Shown here: piece after piece, positions 1-7,457 of the stretch
Layout: every line of letters begins with the position of its first letter
Position numbering within the stretch: the stretch's first letter is position 1
Source of the DNA: JAPOUP01 sp026708635
GTDB taxonomy: Bacteria > Pseudomonadota > Alphaproteobacteria > Rhodobacterales > Rhodobacteraceae
NCBI GenBank assembly: GCA_965200115.1
Contig: OZ241336.1
Location: 2,294,001-2,358,000, forward strand
Reading direction: 5' to 3'
Length of the DNA stretch: 64,000 nt
Translations under genes and position numbers: made by a program
Notes under the pieces: model-generated
Told to the model about the DNA's origin: nothing
Database searches by the model: none
Seen by the model: the letters and a program-made list of their open reading frames with translations, nothing else

Positions 1-82
1 TCGTCCGCAACTGTGTTTCCAGCCCGCTCACGTCGATCGGTTTCTGACCGAGTTTGAAAGTGCCTTAAAAACCGTATCCTAA
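1..82 (+). CDS. C-terminal end of an unidentified protein (cut by the window edge)
   Basis: An open frame enters from the left edge and ends at a TAA at 80-82. The 26 visible residues (ending HVDRFLTEFESALKTVS) form an amphipathic helix of the kind that closes many PLP-dependent aminotransferases, but that is only a resemblance. The gene precedes the IS30 remnant and runs in the same direction as the importer cluster beyond it, so it may once have belonged to that cluster. The product cannot be identified from this fragment. Confidence 0.45.
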   Translation, partial: RPQLCFQPAHVDRFLTEFESALKTVS

Positions 83-473
83 GCCAAAATATTGGCAGAT
101 CACCGTGGTTCCGCGGGTTTATCGCTATAATTGTCGATATTTAAGTCGTGTTTCCGTTATTTTATTGGCTCTGACGCCCTTGTTTCCTTGGTCGAAACAC
201 GGGTTTGAAAGCAAGGCCCCCTTTTTTAACAACCCCGGCGCCACTCCGAAGCGCAACGCCCGGCCCTTTCCGGAGCGAGGGCGGAGCCCGAGCGGAGGGA
301 AGGGCCGGGCGTTGCGCTTTTCGCGCCCTCCGACCCCCCCGATTCCGCACGGAAACGGCTCGGTCCCTTTGGATCCGAGCCTAACCGGCCCCTCCGGGCG
401 GCGCAAGGCATGCCTGCGGGCGCGCCGGGGACGGCCCGCGGCGCGTGGAGGGCGATCCGCCCGGGGCTTTCCC
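83..473. other. Spacer between the partial gene and the IS30 remnant
   Basis: No gene is supported here. The open frames in both directions are arginine- and proline-rich translations of GC-rich DNA and lack ribosome binding sites. The only clear structure is the long inverted repeat at 249-319. The far end of the IS30-type element probably lies somewhere in this stretch, but I could not find its terminal repeat. Confidence 0.5.
249..319. repeat. 20-bp perfect inverted repeat (large hairpin)
   Basis: The arms 249-268 and 300-319 are exact reverse complements (AAGCGCAACGCCCGGCCCTT and its complement), separated by 31 nt. The loop is GC-rich and itself contains short complementary tracts. No T-run follows on the + strand. 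The element could be a transcription barrier behind the transposase gene or a dispersed palindromic repeat, and no second copy was seen in this window. Confidence 0.8.
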
Positions 474-1432
474 TCAGGGAGGCCGCGCCCGAAGGAACGC
501 CTCCGCCGGCGTCAGGTAGCCCAGCGCCTTCCTGGGACGCGCGTTCAGGCGGTCCTGGACGGCCCTGACGTCGGCGTCCGTCACCTTGCGGAAGTCCGTT
601 CCCTTGGGCAGGTACCCCCGCACCAGGCCGTTGGTGTGCTCGTTCAGCCCGCGCTCCCACGAGTGGTAGGGCCGCGCGAAGAAGAAGTCCGCGCCCAGCG
701 CCCTGGACACCCGCGCGTGGTCCGCGAACTCCTTGCCGTTGTCTACCGTGACCGTGTGGACGGGGAGGGATCCCAGCATGCCGGTCATGGCGGCCCCGAC
801 CGCGGCCGCGGTCTTCCTGTCGAGCCTCCGCAGGAGCCGTACTTCGACGCCCTGTCCACCAGCGACACCACGGCCCCGCTGTGGCCCGCGCCCACGATCG
901 TGTCGGCCTCCCAGTCACCGACCCGCGCCTTCGCCTCCACCAGCGCCGGACGCTCGGAGATGTCCACCCGGCCCGGGATGTGGCCCCGGCCCGCGTGGGC
1001 CCCGCCCTTCCGGTTCGGCCTCTTTCCCCGGCGGCGCAGATGCCGCCAGAGCCGGCCACCGGCCCTGCGGTCGGCGTGGACGTGCCGGTAGATCCACTGA
1101 CGGCCCGCCATCGGATGGCCCTCCTTCCGGAGGCGACCGGAGATCTGCTCCGGGCTCCAGCCCTCCGCGAGCCGCTCCTCCACCATGCGCCACAGATCGG
1201 GCGTCATCCTGCGCGGGACCGACGAGGCCGCGCTGCGGCGCCCCTCGGCCTTCCCCTGCGCCTGCCCGTGGCGGTAGCCGCGCTTTCCCGAGTTCCGGCG
1301 CACCTCGCGCCAGACCGTCGTCCGGTCACGCCCCAGCTGGCGGGCGATCGCCCCGTTCGAATGCCCGCTTTTCCTCAGGGCGTGGATCTGGCATCTCTCG
1401 GCATAGGTCAGGTGGCGGTAGCCCTCGGGCAT
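474..1432 (-). pseudogene. IS30-family transposase, frameshifted
   Basis: Two minus-strand frames together cover a full IS30-type transposase. The first (785-1432) begins MPEGYRHLTYAERCQIHALR and carries the N-terminal helix-turn-helix (AIARQLGRDRTTVWREV) and the first catalytic Asp in DWEADTIVG. The second (474 to about 840) carries the second Asp in VTVDNGKEF and the catalytic Glu in GLNEHTNGLVRGYLPKGTDF. The reading frame slips by -1 near 836-838, just after ASKY, at a place with no homopolymer, so a one-base loss is likely. The element should therefore be inactive unless the base is a sequencing error. Terminal repeats and target duplication were not resolved. Confidence 0.85.
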
Positions 1433-1566
1433 GGCGGTCTCCCAGTCTGAACACCGGGACTGTCACCGCCATCCGGCCGATTCGCAACATCATGCGTTGC
1501 CTCAGCTAGCATTCACCCACATCGGGTGTTGCACCTCACTGTGGAACGGGGGCAAGGAGACGATCG

Positions 1567-2583
1567 ATGCATATCACCGCAAAAAGCACAGGCGCTCTGC
1601 TCTCATTGGCTTTGGCCGGGGTGTTGACCCTAGGGGCAACCCCTGCGCGGGCGAGCGACAAAATCAACTGCATTTTCCCGTTCTGGTTCGGATTCGCGCC
1701 GGTCTTTGTTGCCGAGGAAGAGGGCTATTTCGAAAGCGAAGGGCTTGAGGTTACGATCGCCTTCGACAATGATCGGGCGAATGTCTTGCCCGCGATGGCC
1801 AACGGGTCCATTGAATGCACGATGCGCACGATCGGTGAGTCCATGTCACGCCCCCGTCAAGCCGATACGACGGGCACGGTGATCGGGACCATAGATATTT
1901 CTGTCGGCGCTGATGGCGTTGTTGCCTCGGGCGATATCCAGTCGGTCGAAGATCTGATCGGTAAAACCATGGCTGGTGAGATCAATCACCCCGGCACCAC
2001 CCTTGTTCAGTACGCGCTGGCGCAAAGGGGCAAAAGCATCAAAGACGTGAACATTCAGTTGATCGCCACCGACGATTCAGCGGCTGTATTCGAAGATCCT
2101 AATGTCGCTGCCGTAGCGACATGGGAGCCGATGATGGGCTCAATCGTGAGAAACAGTAGCCGCGAGGGCGCGCATTTGCTTTTGACCTCGGCCGACTATG
2201 AGGGTTTGATCACTGACGTTATCATCGTACGCACCGATGACTATCAGGCAAACCCAGAGAAATACGCAAAATTCCTGCGCGGCATCTATCGGGCAATTGA
2301 CCTCTATAATGCTGATCCGGACAAGTTCATCGCTATCTCGGCACCGTTCTTCGACACACCGGACGCCGAGATGAAGGAGGCTTTGACGGGAGTGAAATAC
2401 ACCTCGTACGAGGAAAGCGTCGAATACCTGCCTTCGGCTGTCGGCGATGGGAAGCTGAAAGAAGTGTTTGATGCCTTTAACGAGATAAACGTGACGCTGG
2501 ACCTACAGGATGGCCCACTGGATTATCAACCTTACGTAGACGGATCCACTCTGGATGGCCTGTTCGAAGGCCACGATCGCTAA
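1567..2583 (+). CDS. ABC transporter substrate-binding protein, NMT1/SsuA type
   Basis: This is a periplasmic binding protein of 338 residues with a clear signal peptide (about residues 1-29, cleavage near ARA-SDK). The mature part starts with the typical NMT1/SsuA pattern of a beta strand followed by FAPVFVAEEEGYFESEGLEV. The family binds taurine, alkanesulfonates, nitrate, thiamine-precursor pyrimidines and similar small molecules, and residues here do not single out one ligand. The ATG is preceded by AAGGAG at a 7-nt spacing. The gene opens a + strand cluster with the permease and ATPase directly behind it. Its base composition is less GC-rich than the ribosomal genes of the window. Confidence 0.88.
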   Translation: MHITAKSTGALLSLALAGVLTLGATPARASDKINCIFPFWFGFAPVFVAEEEGYFESEGLEVTIAFDNDRANVLPAMANGSIECTMRTIGESMSRPRQADTTGTVIGTIDISVGADGVVASGDIQSVEDLIGKTMAGEINHPGTTLVQYALAQRGKSIKDVNIQLIATDDSAAVFEDPNVAAVATWEPMMGSIVRNSSREGAHLLLTSADYEGLITDVIIVRTDDYQANPEKYAKFLRGIYRAIDLYNADPDKFIAISAPFFDTPDAEMKEALTGVKYTSYEESVEYLPSAVGDGKLKEVFDAFNEINVTLDLQDGPLDYQPYVDGSTLDGLFEGHDR

Positions 2584-2659
2584 ATCGGCCGAAGGGTGCG
2601 CCGTGTAGCCTGGCGCACCCGTCTCTATAGATGCCCACTCACGATCCGAGGTGTACTGA

Positions 2660-3448
2660 GTGCCGTCCTCTCTATTCGCCTTCCGCAAAGCGCTGCCCCA
2701 CAGGACAAAAATTGCTCTTGGCACTTTTGGCTTTATTCTGTTTCTGACTGCGTGGCAGTTGACGGCCACATCCGGGATTATCCGTCCTGAATTCCTTCCG
2801 ACACCGCTGGCCGTGGCGGAGGCATTTGTGCGCTTATTCGTAGATCGCGACTTTGCCTCGGATATTGCCATCAGCGTTGGACGCGTCTGGTTTGCCTTTA
2901 TGCTGTCCGTCGTGATCGCCGTTCCCCTGGGTCTCTTGATGAGCACATATCGTGCCGTCGGAGCCCTTTTGGAACCTTTTATCGATTTCATCCGATATCT
3001 TCCGGTTCCTGCCTTGGTGCCCCTGCTAGTCATTTGGTTTGGTGTCGGGGAAACCTCAAAGATCGCCGTGTTGTGGATGGGGACCTTCTTTCAGCTAATT
3101 CTGTTAATTGCCGAAGATACAAAGCGCGTGCCGGTCGAGTTCATAGAAAGCGGCCACACTTTGGGCGCATCCAACGGGCAGATCATGCGTCACATCATCA
3201 TTCCCGCCGCATTACCTAATATGGTTGATAACCTGCGCATCACGCTAGGCTGGTGCTGGACCTACCTGATCGTGGCCGAGATTGTTGCCGCGAGTTCCGG
3301 GATCGGTCACGTCATCTGGTCCCTACGGCGGTTCGTGAAAACACCCGAAGTCATGGCGGGCATCATCACGATCGGTATCATCGGGCTGCTGACCGACCAA
3401 GCCTTTCGCTATGCCCATGCTCGTCTTTTCAGGTACCAGCGCAGGTAA
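2660..3448 (+). CDS. ABC transporter permease (SsuC/TauC-like)
   Basis: This is an inner-membrane permease of 262 residues with about six hydrophobic segments. The cytoplasmic coupling loop ESGHTLGASNGQIMRHIII is followed by PAALPN, the usual EAA-loop form of BPD_transp_1 permeases that work with NMT1/SsuA binding proteins. The start is GTG at 2660, supported by GAGG 8 nt upstream. The gene lies 76 nt after the binding protein and 3 nt before the ATPase gene, so the three are almost certainly one transcription unit. It forms the transmembrane channel of the importer, probably as a homodimer because no second permease is encoded. Confidence 0.88.
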   Translation: MPSSLFAFRKALPHRTKIALGTFGFILFLTAWQLTATSGIIRPEFLPTPLAVAEAFVRLFVDRDFASDIAISVGRVWFAFMLSVVIAVPLGLLMSTYRAVGALLEPFIDFIRYLPVPALVPLLVIWFGVGETSKIAVLWMGTFFQLILLIAEDTKRVPVEFIESGHTLGASNGQIMRHIIIPAALPNMVDNLRITLGWCWTYLIVAEIVAASSGIGHVIWSLRRFVKTPEVMAGIITIGIIGLLTDQAFRYAHARLFRYQRR

Positions 3449-3451
3449 TTC

Positions 3452-4252
3452 ATGGATAACTTCATCGATATCAAAGACATCTCTAAAACCTACTGGTCCG
3501 AAGATGGGAAAACCGAAACCAAGGTCGTCCTGCCGCTGTCTTTGACGATTGCCGAAGGCGAGATGGTGATGTTTCTTGGGCCCTCGGGGTGTGGGAAAAC
3601 CACCCTGATGCGGATCGTGGGCGGGCTGGAAACTCAGGATCAGGGCACGATCCACCTGCATGGCAACCTGCTGACCGTACCGGACCGCCGCCGTGGAATG
3701 GTGTTTCAAAGCTATTCCTCATTCCCATGGCTGAGCGTGCGCGACAACATCAAATTCGGCACGCGGTACCGCAAGGATATCTCCGCCGCGGAGAAGGAAG
3801 ATGTGACGGACCATTACATGGAGATGGTCGGCCTAAACCGTTACGCCGATTTCTACACCAACCGCATTTCAGGCGGAATGCGGCAAAGGGTTGCCATCGC
3901 ACGAACGCTGGCCTCGTCACCGGATGTCTTGTTGATGGACGAACCCTTTGGTGCGCTAGACGCGCAAACGCGGGAACACCTGCAGTTTCAGCTGCTGGAC
4001 ATCAATACCAGTGAGAAAAAAACTACGATCTTTGTCACCCATGACGTGGAAGAAGCCATTCTGCTGGCCAACCGGATCATTATCTTTTCGGCCCGTCCCG
4101 CCCGGATCGTCAAAGAGATCAATGTCGATCAACTGATCCCGTCCGAGGACCGGCGCAACGGAACTGCCAATATGGAAACCTTCATGGCGTTGCGCACTGA
4201 CATTCTAAAGATCATCCGTGCGGAGTATACCGAATCTCTGGAGGGCGCGTGA
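3452..4252 (+). CDS. ABC transporter ATP-binding protein (SsuB/TauB-like)
   Basis: This is a cytoplasmic ATPase of 266 residues. Walker A is GPSGCGKTT (residues 43-51), the signature is ISGGMRQRVAIAR, Walker B is VLLMDEPFGALD, and the switch His lies in FVTHDVEEA. The sequence around these motifs matches the nitrate/sulfonate/taurine importer ATPases. The gene follows the permease by 3 nt and ends 1 nt before the ATG of the next gene, whose ribosome binding site (GGAGG) lies inside the end of this gene. It completes a three-component importer. Confidence 0.9.
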   Translation: MDNFIDIKDISKTYWSEDGKTETKVVLPLSLTIAEGEMVMFLGPSGCGKTTLMRIVGGLETQDQGTIHLHGNLLTVPDRRRGMVFQSYSSFPWLSVRDNIKFGTRYRKDISAAEKEDVTDHYMEMVGLNRYADFYTNRISGGMRQRVAIARTLASSPDVLLMDEPFGALDAQTREHLQFQLLDINTSEKKTTIFVTHDVEEAILLANRIIIFSARPARIVKEINVDQLIPSEDRRNGTANMETFMALRTDILKIIRAEYTESLEGA

Positions 4253-4253
4253 C

Positions 4254-5024
4254 ATGGTGGACCTGACAGGGAAACACGCGCTTATCACCGGTGCCAATCG
4301 TGGTATTGGCCACGGTCTGGCCGAGGGTTTTCTGACGGCAGGAGCAGACGTGTCTATCGTGGCGTTGGAAAATAACGTCGAGGATGTGGCTGCGGAGCTG
4401 TCCACCAAGTTCGAGCGGCCTGTGGTTGGCCTTGCCTGCGATATCTCGGATCTCCAACAGGTGCTGGAACTTCGCACGCATACGCAGCATGTGGACATCC
4501 TGATCAACAACGCCGGTTTCGAATATATCACCCCGATCACCGACCGCACCGACCGCGTGGATGAGACCTTCAAACGGATCATAGAAACCAACGTGATCGG
4601 CACTTTTTCGGTAACCCGGCACCTGCTGGACCTAATCCCGGACGGAGGGCGTATCGTCAACACGGCATCGATGTGGGGCAAAACCGCCGTGGCGGAATTC
4701 AGCGGCTATTGCGCGTCGAAACACGCGGTGATCGGGCTGACCCGATCTCTAGCACGGGAACTGGCCCCGCGCAAAATTTCGGTGAACGCTGTCTGCCCGG
4801 GATGGGTCAAGACGGTGGCCTCGATGCGATCGCTCAGCCACATGGCCGTACGCCAGAACCGGACAGAAGCCGATCTACTGGAAGAAATCGTTGACGCGCA
4901 GGCTCTGTCGGGGCTGATGGACCCATCCGATATGGTCGACATGTATCTGTTTTTGTCCGGCCCGGCGGCGGACAATATTACCGGCCAGGCCTTTACGGTG
5001 GACCGGGGAGAACTGATGCAATGA
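4254..5024 (+). CDS. Short-chain dehydrogenase/reductase (first of two)
   Basis: This is a classical SDR oxidoreductase of 256 residues. The cofactor motif TGANRGIG, the NNAG strand and the catalytic triad Ser (TASMWG), Tyr and Lys (YCASK) are intact, and it ends with a Rossmann-type C-terminus. An earlier in-frame start at 4218 would overlap the ATPase gene. The ATG at 4254 is chosen because GGAGG lies 9 nt upstream and the SDR fold starts here. It overlaps the next SDR gene by 4 nt (ATGA), which implies translational coupling. The substrate is unknown. The context suggests oxidation of an alcohol or sugar-like compound brought in by the adjoining importer. Confidence 0.85.
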   Translation: MVDLTGKHALITGANRGIGHGLAEGFLTAGADVSIVALENNVEDVAAELSTKFERPVVGLACDISDLQQVLELRTHTQHVDILINNAGFEYITPITDRTDRVDETFKRIIETNVIGTFSVTRHLLDLIPDGGRIVNTASMWGKTAVAEFSGYCASKHAVIGLTRSLARELAPRKISVNAVCPGWVKTVASMRSLSHMAVRQNRTEADLLEEIVDAQALSGLMDPSDMVDMYLFLSGPAADNITGQAFTVDRGELMQ

Positions 5025-5740
5025 GCGAATTGGCCGGAAAAACTGCCCTTGTTACAGGAGCGGCGCAGGGCATCGGGGCAGCAACCGCCGCGGAAATGGC
5101 CGAAGCCGGGGCGCGTGTCATTTCATGCGACATCCAAATCCTTGAGAACGCACCATCCTTTGGCCGAGGCATACAGTGCGATATAGCTGATGCCGAAGAG
5201 GCCGGGCGCTTGTTCCGGAGTATCGCATCCACCGAGGGGCAACTGGATTACGTCGTCAACGCCGCGGGTATCCTGTCGGAGGCCCCCATTGGAACGCAAG
5301 ACATTGTCGGGTTTGATCGGATTATCGGGGTCAATCTCAGAGGATCTTATCTGATGGCACAGGGCGCGGCACGGATGATGCGAGCGGCGGGCAAAGGCCA
5401 TATCATTCTGATCTCGTCCGAACTGGCCTATCTGGGCCGCGCCGACTATAGCGCCTATTGCGCCTCGAAAGCTGGAGTGGTTGGCCTGACTAGAGCATTG
5501 GCCCGGGAACTGGCACCAGACATTCAGGTGAACTCGGTCGCGCCAGGTCCAGTGGATACACCTATGCTGGCATTGAAAAACATGTCCCAAGAATGGATTG
5601 AGAAAGAGTTTGACGTGCCACTCGGACGCATCGGAACCCCGCAGGAGATCGCCGCCCTGATCCGCTTTCTATGTGGACCGCATGCCAGGTTCTTTACCGG
5701 CCAGACCCTCAGCCCGAACGGTGGCGCCGTCATGATCTAG
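5021..5740 (+). CDS. Short-chain dehydrogenase/reductase (second of two)
   Basis: This is a second classical SDR of 239 residues with TGAAQGIG at the N-terminus, a Ser in LISSELAYLG and the YCASK active-site motif. It is clearly different from the preceding SDR, so the pair is not a recent tandem duplication. Two SDRs in series often carry out successive oxidations, or oxidation and reduction at neighbouring carbons. The stop codon TAG overlaps the start of the ribosome binding site of the deacetylase gene. No residue visible here fixes the substrate. Confidence 0.85.
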   Translation: MSELAGKTALVTGAAQGIGAATAAEMAEAGARVISCDIQILENAPSFGRGIQCDIADAEEAGRLFRSIASTEGQLDYVVNAAGILSEAPIGTQDIVGFDRIIGVNLRGSYLMAQGAARMMRAAGKGHIILISSELAYLGRADYSAYCASKAGVVGLTRALARELAPDIQVNSVAPGPVDTPMLALKNMSQEWIEKEFDVPLGRIGTPQEIAALIRFLCGPHARFFTGQTLSPNGGAVMI

Positions 5741-5752
5741 GGAGATTTCACC

Positions 5753-6667
5753 ATATTTCTTCAAAAACCCGTCCCTTGGCCCAACGGCGCCAAAGTTGCA
5801 TGTGCCATTACGTTGGACATGGACGCTGACAGCCTGGTCCACATCCACCACGGTGCCGGTGCTGTGGATAAACTGTCGGCCACATCAATGCTGCGCTACG
5901 GTCCCGAGGTCGCCATTCCGCGAATCCTTGAGACGTTTCGCCAGTTCGGGTTGAAACAAAGCTTTTTCATCCCGGCCTGGTGTATTGAAAATCACACGGC
6001 CGCAGTGGAAGCGATCGTGAAAGACGGGCATGAGGTTGGCTATCACGGCTATATCCATGAAGCCCCCAACAGCCTCTCGCCCCAGCAAGAGCTAGACTGG
6101 ATGTGCAAATCCATCGAGATCATCAAAAAGCACACTGGGCAACGTCCACGCGGAAACCGCTCTCCGCTGTATCACATGTCTTCAAAAACACCCGAGTTCC
6201 TGGCTGAGCAGGGTTTCGTGTATGATACTTCGCTGATGGGCGATGATGTTCCCTATTTTCTGGACACACCAAGTGGCAAGATTTTGGAGCTACCGGTTAG
6301 CTGGGCAACGGACGACTGGCCACCCTACGTACATGCACCTGACCTAGGTTACATGTTCCCACCTCAGACCCCAGATCGTGCGATGGATTTATTCATGGCA
6401 GAATTCGAAGCCCTACGCACATCGCCGGGGGGAATATGGATCGGGATCTGGCATCCTTTTGTCAGTGGTCGCCTGTCACGATGGCAGCGCGTTGTGCAAA
6501 TGATCGAGTACATGCTGGACACGGGCGACGTGTGGTTCGCGACGTTAGAAGAAATCGCGCGTCATGTGCAAGACATATCGAGCACGGGTGAATACACTCC
6601 ACGTATCGACCAGCTTCCATATTGCATCGGCAATCAGGTTCCCGCAGAACTGGAAGGCAAAGCGTGA
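5753..6667 (+). CDS. NodB-fold polysaccharide deacetylase / PuuE-like hydrolase, apparent ATA start
   Basis: This is a NodB-homology hydrolase of about 304 residues. Motif 1 is TLDMDAD, motif 2 is the metal-binding HGYIHE, and later motifs include RSPLY and WHPFVSGR. The subfamily resembles cyclic-imide and allantoin-type hydrolases (PuuE-like) as much as carbohydrate deacetylases. The start is odd. The nearest usual starts, TTG at 5813 and ATG at 5819, would cut off the first beta strand and part of motif 1. In the same frame an ATA at 5753 lies 8 nt after a good GGAG, and the segment after it (FLQKPVPWPNGAKVACAIT) is the expected N-terminal strand. I therefore place the start at the ATA, either a rare start or a mutated ATG. 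The stop overlaps the next, truncated gene by 4 nt. Confidence 0.7.
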   Translation: MFLQKPVPWPNGAKVACAITLDMDADSLVHIHHGAGAVDKLSATSMLRYGPEVAIPRILETFRQFGLKQSFFIPAWCIENHTAAVEAIVKDGHEVGYHGYIHEAPNSLSPQQELDWMCKSIEIIKKHTGQRPRGNRSPLYHMSSKTPEFLAEQGFVYDTSLMGDDVPYFLDTPSGKILELPVSWATDDWPPYVHAPDLGYMFPPQTPDRAMDLFMAEFEALRTSPGGIWIGIWHPFVSGRLSRWQRVVQMIEYMLDTGDVWFATLEEIARHVQDISSTGEYTPRIDQLPYCIGNQVPAELEGKA

Positions 6668-6744
6668 CACTCACATATGGCGCACAAGCCGTGTTGAACC
6701 CGGAGCGTTTCGGTTGGGTATTGGACGGAACTTCCAGCCGTTAA
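6664..6744 (+). pseudogene. Truncated 5' end of the next gene of the importer cluster
   Basis: A GTG at 6664 overlaps the deacetylase stop as GTGA, the same coupling style used between the two SDR genes. The frame reads VTLTYGAQAVLNPERFGWVL before it runs into repeated sequence and a stop at 6742-6744. The coupling and protein-like start suggest a sixth cluster gene that was lost when mobile DNA entered just downstream. The family cannot be recognised from about 20 residues. Confidence 0.45.
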
Positions 6745-6765
6745 TCGGAACTTCCAGTCGTTGAT
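6726..6765. repeat. Tandem 20-bp repeat, two copies
   Basis: The 20-mer CGGAACTTCCAGCCGTTAAT at 6726-6745 is repeated directly at 6746-6765 with two substitutions. It lies exactly where the truncated gene ends and may mark a junction left by a transposition or deletion. Confidence 0.75.
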
Positions 6766-6775
6766 CTGTCACTTT

Positions 6776-6847
6776 TTCCATCCAACGCGCTGGGGCGCAA
6801 CGGTTTTCCGCCGTCCGCGGGGTGCCATCCGCGGGATTTTCGCTTAC
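6776..6847. repeat. Solo IS end, copy 1 (IS66-like terminus)
   Basis: This 72-bp segment is repeated without gaps at 7104-7175 (62 of 72 positions identical). It ends in CGCTTAC, the reverse complement of GTAAGCG, which is typical of IS66-family element termini. No transposase frame is attached, so I read it as the right-hand end of an otherwise deleted IS66-type element. The family assignment rests on memory of the terminal motif. Confidence 0.55.
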
Positions 6848-6905
6848 ATAAGAAATCCCTGGAATTCGCCGATCCCGTCATATAAATACAGTGGAGGGAC
6901 AGGTG

Positions 6906-6923
6906 AACGCTTACATAAGCGTT
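6906..6923. repeat. Palindrome made of two GTAAGCG-like ends
   Basis: AACGCTTA-CA-TAAGCGTT is a perfect inverted repeat with 8-bp arms. A related, imperfect form (GCTTACTTAAGC) occurs near 7004-7015. Both contain the CGCTTAC / TAAGCG core seen at the neighbouring solo ends, as if two element ends had been brought face to face. Confidence 0.6.
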
Positions 6924-7103
6924 CCCTCCGAATCGACGTGATCCCAAACCAGGCTCCGCGGGTGATGCCGTTCGAGCCGCCCGGAATTGATCCGGACCGC
7001 GATGCTTACTTAAGCGTGACAGCCTGAATCCGGACGAAACCCCGGTCACACATGGCCGAAACCGTCTTCCAGGCCAGTGAAGTTCCGGTTAATTCGTCCC
7101 TCC

Positions 7104-7175
7104 TTCCATCCAACGCGCTGAGACACAACGGTTTTACGCCGTCCATGGGGCGTCATCGGCGGGATTTCCGCTTAC
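7104..7175. repeat. Solo IS end, copy 2 (IS66-like terminus)
   Basis: This is the second copy of the 72-bp segment, in the same orientation as the copy at 6776-6847 and with ten substitutions. It also stops at CGCTTAC. The spacing between copies is 328 bp and no coding remnant lies between them. The divergence shows that the two insertions are not a recent duplication. Confidence 0.55.
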
Positions 7176-7410
7176 AGGGTGTGTCCGGAATTATTCCCGT
7201 TCAGGCTGCGTGCCTCCATTCGAACATGTCGGTCACCAGTCGTTCAGGCCGCGGCAGCGCAGTGCCATGGGATTGTTCGCGCCGTCAAGTGTCATAGGAT
7301 TTCGCGAACGACATCGATGGGAGCGGAAGGGGACCGGTCTCATGGTCAAATTCGCGGCTTCGAGCCCATTACCTGCTGTCTGTAGCAGCTTGAGACCATC
7401 CGCGCCCATC

Positions 7411-7442
7411 TTGGGATCATCGCGGGGTTCGGCTCGAATTGC
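7411..7442. repeat. Dispersed 32-bp repeat, copy A
   Basis: The segment matches 47029-47060 at 29 of 32 positions in the same orientation. It begins TTGGGATCATCGCGG and lies 12 bp from the left end of the IS5-type element. It is probably a fragment of an old mobile element present at both loci. Confidence 0.6.
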
Positions 7443-7457
7443 CTGGGACCGCAGCTA

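Larger units (their letters stand above)
6848..7457. other. Gene-free mobile-element graveyard
   Basis: Apart from the solo ends and palindromes listed separately, no gene is supported between the truncated cluster gene and the IS5-type element. Short frames exist but have no recognisable product. A 32-bp segment at 7411-7442 recurs at 47029-47060. Confidence 0.6.

Noticed and set aside
4218..4253. Longer start of the first SDR gene
   Set aside because: It would overlap the ATPase gene and lacks a ribosome binding site, whereas the ATG at 4254 has GGAGG and starts the fold.
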